NCBI GenBank assembly: GCA_011319805.1
Contig: SJRY01000038.1
Span: 62,001 to 126,000, forward strand
Source: Macrocybe gigantea
Lineage: Eukaryota > Basidiomycota > Agaricomycetes > Agaricales > Callistosporiaceae
Reading direction: 5' to 3'
Length of the DNA: 64,000 nt
In this document: positions 57,794 to 64,000 of the stretch, piece by piece
How the letters are laid out: each line of letters starts with the position of its first letter
Position numbering within the stretch: the first letter of the stretch is position 1
Notes under the pieces: generated by a model
What the model saw: only the letters and a program-made list of their open reading frames with translations
Database searches by the model: none
What the model was told of the DNA's origin: nothing
Translations under genes and position numbers: made by a program

Positions 57794-59627
57794 TAGCCCT
57801 CATTCTTTTGCCCTCTTTTTCTGATCCTTTACTAGACATACATTATGAATTACGAGATTCGCTCTTAATCTGCCTCTTTCTCCGATCAGTTTTGTCTTTT
57901 TCCTTGAACTCTTGTAGCGATATTTCCTTATTACGTACACCCCATTCCGTCCTCTTTGTTGTATCTACTAGGAACATAGACGTGCTTTTTTTTTCGCCAT
58001 GTATTGTTCATGTTCGTACATGTTCGGGCGCTCGCAACTCTTTCTGAGCTGTTGTTCCCAGAATGACAATTATCATTTTCTTTTTTGGTATGATGGCGGT
58101 GCATGCCTTCTTCCGCATTCGTTCAATCGATATTCCACAAGCTGAGGAGCCGAAGTCCGCTGCTGAATGCGGCACAAAGCTGCCTGACCCACGGACCCGA
58201 GGGCTGGTAAGTATTGGGTCTACCCAACATATACTGTCTTGATTTTCGGCAGAGACAGAGATTTGGATTACCTTTCACATAAGGCGTCAATAATACAACT
58301 CAATATGTAGCGCTCAGTGCAGACACATCCGAGAGTCTCGATCACGCCATCTCAGGTTCGCGGAGCATGGTGTGTCCACGGTCGTTCAAGGTGGCGTAGA
58401 GCCTGGTGGCAGTGCGAAGTGACTAAGGAAGGGCGGAGTCCCTTCAAATTTTCCTAAGATCCTCTTTAATAATGAAGGTGGGTGCGTAATGCAGTGTTTC
58501 AGGATCTCGAATCTCATAATGCTCTGCGAACCCATGCATCCTGAAATCCGATCTCGCCGGGGTTTCCGTCGTAGACGAAGGGACGCTACGAATCTCTAAG
58601 AAACAAGAAATTCTTCATCGAGCATCGCAGTGTGAACTCAGAGACGTGGCTTCGCATGATATTTTGCATGTGGTAGGACGTAAGGTTCGGACCGTACAAA
58701 GGAAACACCAGGACTATCCCAGCTCCGCGCATTGGCCATGAAGCTGTCTATAGGACCAAGGCCCTTCAGTTTTTGAATGTCTACCTCACTGGTTATGGAG
58801 GATATGCGAACCTCGGGGCGCAACATCGTTACCCCGTCGTCCCTGCCTTTGAATCAGTGGCAGAATGTACGGCTCGCGATTCTGTTAAAGAATTCCTTCA
58901 CCCAGATTTACCCCCGTGTGAGAAGTCCGAGGATAAGCGCTGTTTCGGGGAACTAAGTTATCGCTTTCAAAGACTGTTGTCCTCGAACTGCGGATCAACG
59001 CCTACATTTGATCTGTAGGCGATCACCTCATATTATTGTCCATTTGAGAGTATTCACGGATTAACGCGACGCAGAAGGGAGGCTCTCGCACCCACTTCTC
59101 CGATGGCATCGATCATGGTACAAGGCAGCAGTGCCGGAATTGCGCTGTGTGGTAATGTCTTTACGCATCGAATCAGGTCAAGCATTGGAGAGCGAGCCTC
59201 TTTGTCCAGTAGAGCAGTAGCAGGTTTATCGGGACTCGTGGCGGTGGCTGAAAAATAGCTGTCGTCGAGGAATGAGAAGATACACCCGTTAGTACACCCA
59301 AGCCGCATTAACGATAGCCCTATTCTCGTTTAAGGAGTAAAACGGTGACGATTGAGAGGCCTATCATTTCCAAAAGTCATAACCATAAGAGCGCTCTGGT
59401 GAAACATCGAATAGGTCAAGACCGGTTAGCCGTAGTGCACAGCAGTATGTCAAATGTAATCTACCGAAATCGCACCATTATCATCGTAGAAATTGACTGC
59501 TGATAGGATCAGTGTTTTCTGAAACTCGAGGGAGATGCAAGCACAAAAGTGTTTTATGTCAGTATTACATAAGGAGTCGCCACGTCGTGAAACTGACACG
59601 TTAACCTCTCTCCGAACACCGTCCATC
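57794..59627. other. 1.8-kb intergenic region
   Basis: No gene recognised on either strand. The open frames present are under 90 codons with no family match or splice pattern. The right end must contain the Erv29 promoter. No repeat or TATA box stood out. Confidence 0.45.
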
Positions 59628-60890
59628 ATGTCCTCTCGCATTAACATCGCTCGCCCTCAACCAAGCGTATACAACTCAGACCCTCATGGTCTTTCGAATT
59701 CGCGGCCGTCTACTGGTTACCGTGCTGCGAACCCCGATGATCCAATTGAAAAACTACGGGCGATAGCTCAGCAAGTGGAAGACTTCATCGAGATCTACTC
59801 CCAACCACTAAAACCGCATCTGCCGGCGATTGGTCGGTTCCTCATTGTCGTTACATTTTTGGAGGATGCGTTGAGGATCATGACCCAGTGGGGCGACCAG
59901 CTTTGGTACCTGCAACAGTACGAGCTCTGTTACTCTTCGCCGAGGTGTCAATTGATTTGTGTGAATCCGCTGCAGACACAGAAGATTCCCTTGGGGACTT
60001 TCGCACTTGTTCCTGCTGATAAACGTTCTTGTAAGACATTACCCTCGTAACTGAAATGTTGGCTGACCGTTTATGAAAGACGATGTTGGGTGCCTCGGGT
60101 GCTGTCATCCTCAAACGTTATACCGAATATGCTGTCGCTGGCCTCCTTGGCGTTGTTATCATTCAAGGCTTTGGCTATGGATTGATTTTCGATCTCAACT
60201 TCTTCCTCCGCAACCTGAGTGTGATTGGCGGTCTTTTCATGGTGTTCAGCGACTCGATGGTCTCGAGGAAAACATTATTTGCTGGCCTTCCTTCTATTAG
60301 CGAGACGGATCGAAAGAAATAGTACGTCTTTCCTTGTTTCCTCGTCTTCTGAAACTTCGTAACACGGTCTTCAGCTTCCTTTTGGCGGGTCGAGTGTTGT
60401 TGATTTTCCTGTTCCTCGGCTTCATCCTTCAGGGTGAATGGAGTATCGTCCGTGTCCTGGTTTCGATCGTTGGCTTGGCTGCGTGTGGCATGGTCGCCGT
60501 AGGTTTCAAGGCCAAGTGGTCCGCCGCGTTCCTGGTTATCGTCCTGAGCATTTTCAACGTCTTCGCAAACAATTGGTGGAGCGTGCACTCGGCGCACCCT
60601 CAGCGTGATTTCCTCAAGTAAATAACTGTTTCTCTGATACTGTTGACTGTGTTGACCTTTCCTTTCATGACAGATATGATTTCTTCCAAACCCTTTGTCT
60701 GTCTTATCCCCTTTTCTTACATTTGCTTGGCCGACTGACGTTCTGACATTACAGCAATTGTTGGCGGTCTGATTCTTCTGGTCAATATGGGCCCAGGTGC
60801 GACTTTTCCGGTTCGTTCGCATTGATTCACCTGACTGAGTGTGCTTTGCCAGGTGGTCTCTCTGTCGACGAGAAGAAGAAGACATACTAG
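59628..60890 (+). CDS. ERV29: Erv29/SURF4 ER cargo receptor
   Basis: Multi-pass receptor loading soluble cargo into COPII vesicles. Start ATG at 59628 (MSSRINIARPQPSVYNSDPH); an upstream in-frame ATG at 59535 is less likely. Family blocks: QQVEDFIEIYSQPLKPHLPA, IGRFLIVVTFLEDALRIMTQ, FPWGLSHLFLLINVL, LGASGAVILKRYTEYAVAGL, RNLSVIGGLFMVFSDSMVSR, LLIFLFLGFILQGEWS, AFLVIVLSIFNVFANNWWSV, YDFFQTL and GGLILLVNMGPGGLSVDEKK. The last four residues are KKTY, a KKxx ER-retrieval signal as in yeast Erv29. Traced introns keep the frame throughout, with no base losses seen. Confidence 0.95.
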
Positions 60891-61149
60891 AGGATCACAG
60901 AGGGTTTTGGCTACTTATATTTGATAACCATCGGCTGATAGCATTGAGAGTTCCCAGGATCTCTATGCATGTATATATTCCTGCTCCCGCAGACTAAAAT
61001 AATTCATTGCGATTTCATGGTGCCTGATCATGTGACATACCGAGAGTGTGATCCTTTTCCATAACTGGGTTTTGTCAAACTGCAATTAATTTTTTTTGTC
61101 TCTTTACCGTGACTCGGAAGTATTCTAGCGACGCTGTCAGGCATCTGAT

Positions 61150-63734
61150 ATGGGTGCAGATGTGAAGGTTTACACGGTCAACGGCGCCGCTGCTGGATCC
61201 TCTTCTTCGCTTCCCGACTGGTTAACTCGAAAACGAGCCTCCGCCAAGGGCAAAGGAAAACGGGCGATCAGGGAGCACTATGAGGGGTCTATCGAGCTCA
61301 TCCAAGGCTTTGAATTCCCGGAAGCTAGCAACCGCATAAGAACGACTCGAGACGGACACCATGTCGTCGCGACTGGGACGTACAAACCGCAGATGCGAGT
61401 CTGGGACTTGGATCAACTTTCTTTAAAATTCGAGCGTCACTCGGATTCGGAAAACGTCGATTTTGTTGTACGTGAGTTGGCCTTGTGGATTGACTTTGGA
61501 GAGCCTCATCTCAATGCGGCTGTCGTGACTGATTCGTTCCTCGGGTCGTGTCTTCTTTAGATGTTGTCGGACGACTGGACAAAATCGGTACACCTCCAAA
61601 ACGACCGTTGTGTCGAGCTACATACCCAAGGCGGATTTCACTATCGGACTCGGATACCTCGGTTCGGTCGCTCGTTAGCGTACCACTTTCCCTCTTGCGA
61701 TGTCTATCTCACCGCTGTGGGAAATGAGGTCTACCGACTCAATCTCGAACAGGGAAGGTTCATGACGCCGCTTGTCTTGCAAGATGACGAAAGGTCTGGA
61801 AGTATATCGGGTGTCAACGTCGTCGACATAAATCCCGCGCACCAGCTCCTCGCTTTCGGGCTCGATGAGAACGGGTCTGTTCAATTCTGGGACCCGCGCT
61901 CCAGAACCAGCGTCGGCACCTTGCGCTTGCCTCGGAGTCGGTTGATGCAACTTGGTGATCCTGATGCCCATTTGTCCGTTACAGCGCTGTCGTCACGGCG
62001 GGATGGTTTGTCTTATGCGGTGGGCACGTCCACAGGGCACACACTCCTCTACGACATTCGTGCTGCAAGACCGTTCGCCACAAAAGATCAGGGCTACGGT
62101 CTTCCCGTGACGAACATCATGTGGATCGAAGGGGGGAGTAGGATGGCAGGCGACGGAATGGTTCTTAGTGCAGACAAAAAGGTCATCAAAATCTGGGACC
62201 GGAATACGGTTAGTTCTGCACCTCGTTGAATGTTTGTAACTTAACACCTTCGAACACCTCACTAGCCGTCGGAAAATTTCGTCTCCATCACACCTGCTCA
62301 AGACCTCAATCATGTACACCACGTCCAGGCAGTGGTCTGCTTATGACTGCCAATGAAGGTATACAAATGGGAACATATTACATCCCGCAGTTGGGGCCCG
62401 CGCCGAAATGGGCAAGTTTCCTCGAGAACATCACCGAAGAAATGGAGGACCAAACCACTCGATCGGTTTATGAAGACTACAAGTTTATCGAAAGAAAGGA
62501 GCTCAAGACGTTAGTGTTCCTGATACTTTCACTCTTACATCTTCAAATCGTCATTATTCTTACAGATTGGGTCTGGATCATCTTGTTGGAACACCGGCGT
62601 TGAAGCCATATATGCATGGATATTTCGTCTCGCTCAAGCTATATGATGCCGCTCGCGTCATTGCCAACCCATTCGTCTATGCCGAGCATCGTGAGAGGAT
62701 GGTCCGTGAGAAGATGGAGAAACTGGCAGAGACACGCATCCGATCCAAGAAAGAGCCCAGTGTAAAGGTGAACAAGAACCTCGCCGAGAAGATTCTCAGG
62801 GAAGAGGAGAGGGCAAAGAAGAAAGAGGAAAGGAGGAAGAGAAAGAAGACAATTGGCGATGAGGACGTGGAAATGGCTGTAGAAGCAGAAAAGGAGATTG
62901 AGAAGGAGGCGGTGGACGAACACGAGAACATCCTTAGTGACCCACGGTTTGCAAAAGTCTTTGAGGACCCCGAGTTTGCTATCGACGAAGAGAGCCGCGA
63001 GTTCGCTTTGCTCAATCCTTCGCTTGTGGCTCAGAGGCGCAACGGTGAGCGACCGAAGACAGCCGCAGAGGACGAAGAGGAGGAGAGTGACAAAGCCTCG
63101 TCGGATGGCCTAGGAGGCAGCGACGAGGAGAGCGACGGCGACGAAAGTGGTGCTTCTTCGAGTGACAGTAGCGAAGCAGGAGGTTTGTCTCGCTCTTTTT
63201 TTCCATTCTTGAACTGTCTGATACGAATATTGCTCTGCACGACACAAAGAACTCAACGACTTCGATCCACGGCGGCAGAAGAATGATCGAGCCCAAGAAC
63301 GACGTAGCGGCCCTGCTCGGAACCGGTCGGCCAACGTCAAGCTTGTGCCCATGCGCGCACAGTCCACAGCCGCCTCTAGAGGAGCGGATAAGGACGCCAC
63401 GTTCGGGCAGCGCCGAAATTCCTCCTCCAGACCAGCACCGAGCAACAGCAAGAGACGCGACGCAGGACCGCGCCGTACCTCGGACGGCGAGATGGAGTTC
63501 AGCTGGGTGCCTTCATCGGAGCCGCATGCGGGCGATGTCGAGCCGTCGTCGTCATCATCGAAGCCAAACCGCAAGGAGAGGCGAAAGGGGGTCGAGACGT
63601 TTGGTGCCGGCATGGAGAGGGGAGGCGATGAGAGAGAAGCGCGGATGAGCGAGAGTGAACGGAAGGGCAGGACGCACAGGAGGACGGGCGTGCGAAGCGG
63701 GAGCAAGAACGTCTTCCGGCGGATGAACGGCTAG
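61150..63734 (+). CDS. ENP2: Enp2/NOL10 ribosome biogenesis WD-repeat protein
   Basis: Nucleolar protein of the early small-subunit (SSU) processome. Start ATG at 61150 (MGADVKVYTVNGAAAGSSSS). The beta-propeller includes ELIQGFEFPEASNRIRTTRD, VATGTYKPQMRVWDLDQLSL, ISGVNVVDINPAHQLLAFGL and KVIKIWDRNT, followed by GSGLLMTANEGIQMGTYYIP. The NUC153-type block is DPRFAKVFEDPEFAIDEESR with EFALLNPSL. The C-terminus is a long charged coiled and low-complexity region (KKKEERRKRKK; acidic Glu/Asp/Ser tract; KLVPMRAQST) ending KNVFRRMNG. Introns after FV, NT, KT and AG join in frame. It lies 259 bases downstream of Erv29 on the same strand. Confidence 0.95.
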
Positions 63735-63878
63735 GCCATTGTTCTCTGTCCTCCTAGGCGTTCAAACTTCTGCGCGCTTTGGCGCCTGCTTGCCTGTTGT
63801 ATCACTAGCCATCCGTTCAACGATTTTCCTACGTACGTCGAAGTACACAAAAAAAAAGAGTATCTAGGTCGGCATTCA

Positions 63879-64000
63879 CTAGTACTTGACCACGACTTTG
63901 CAAGCTTCCTTGCTGTTCATTCTATCTAGTGCTTTCTGGAAATCTCTGAGGGCGAAGGAGTGGGTGACCTGGACGTATACTATTAGCGGAGATGTATGAT
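63879..64000 (-). CDS. Zinc-type alcohol dehydrogenase, C-terminal end only
   Basis: The last exon, from an acceptor near 63972 to a TAG at 63879, encodes VTHSFALRDFQKALDRMNSK and ACKVVVKY. This is the usual end of medium-chain dehydrogenases (a helix of the type ED..KAL..M, then a strand). The catalytic and nucleotide-binding parts lie beyond the right edge, so the subfamily cannot be told. Confidence 0.6.
   Translation of the reverse strand, partial: HTSPLIVYVQVTHSFALRDFQKALDRMNSKEACKVVVKY

Noticed and set aside
58773..59018. Short plus-strand frame starting MNVYLTGYGGYANLG, reminiscent of a peptidase start
   Set aside because: Only the first residues look suggestive; no further conserved block or splice continuation follows.
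62677..63706. Long minus-strand frames opposite ENP2
   Set aside because: They mirror the acidic/basic low-complexity tail of Enp2 and have no family resemblance.
1..64000. tRNA genes
   Set aside because: Scanned for GGTTCGA-type B boxes paired with an A box; isolated matches such as near 14047 lie inside coding exons without a cloverleaf.

Overview
The window is nuclear DNA of a basidiomycete fungus, most probably an Agaricomycete. Genes are split by many short introns (about 45-60 nt, mostly GT[A/G]NG donors and short pyrimidine-poor acceptors) and intergenic gaps are small. Several families are typical of mushroom-forming fungi: a DUF6534 membrane protein, an F-box protein with a RIPQELYD-type F-box, a WOPR regulator and an arabinitol-type dehydrogenase. 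I see no rRNA, tRNA, CRISPR array or intact mobile element. Products were called by eye from translated motifs. Exon boundaries were traced by hand where stated, so gene spans are firmer than every internal splice site.

Layout. 1-5870 (-): a Furry/Tao3/Mor2 morphogenesis scaffold, running off the left edge. 6270-9839 (+): proteasome base subunit Rpn1. 10524-12565 (-): B-type cyclin. 12851-15456 (-): prolyl-tRNA synthetase. 15951-20028 (-): mitochondrial isoleucyl-tRNA synthetase. 20463-21643 (+): secreted GH16-like protein. 22201-24396 (+): DUF6534 membrane protein, frame-broken. 24629-26869 (+): histidine acid phosphatase. 27662-29331 (+): zinc alcohol/polyol dehydrogenase. 30230-31711 (+): mitochondrial ornithine carrier. 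31712-34511: gene-poor, with a diverged tandem repeat. 34512-37246 (+): mitochondrial-type acyl-CoA synthetase. 37422-38955 (+): fatty acid 2-hydroxylase. 39442-43013 (+): exocyst Sec5. 43203-45117 (-): DUF155 (Rmd1/RMND1) protein. 45322-47934 (-): (6-4) photolyase/cryptochrome. 48243-49569 (-): WOPR regulator. About 49645-50882 (-): unknown protein. 51480-53788 (-): DNAJC11-like J-protein. 53970-56074 (-): MutY glycosylase. About 56390-57793 (+): F-box protein. 59628-60890 (+): Erv29/SURF4. 61150-63734 (+): Enp2/NOL10. 63879-64000 (-): 3' end of a second zinc dehydrogenase.

Most genes are housekeeping. Functional neighbours include two aminoacyl-tRNA synthetases in tandem, an acyl-CoA synthetase followed by a fatty acid hydroxylase, and two DNA repair genes on one strand in the 45-56 kb block. 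These may be simple adjacency.

The most pervasive oddity is that conserved, often essential genes carry single-base losses at short homopolymer runs (Furry, Rpn1, ProRS, IleRS, GH16, fatty acid hydroxylase). This looks like uncorrected sequencing error rather than gene decay. I did not find a convincing new biological system. The best biological leads are a possible alternative mitochondrial start in ProRS, a 35-codon upstream ORF ending one base before the cyclin B start, the diverged repeat at 32.2-33.1 kb, and the unrecognised gene near 50 kb.
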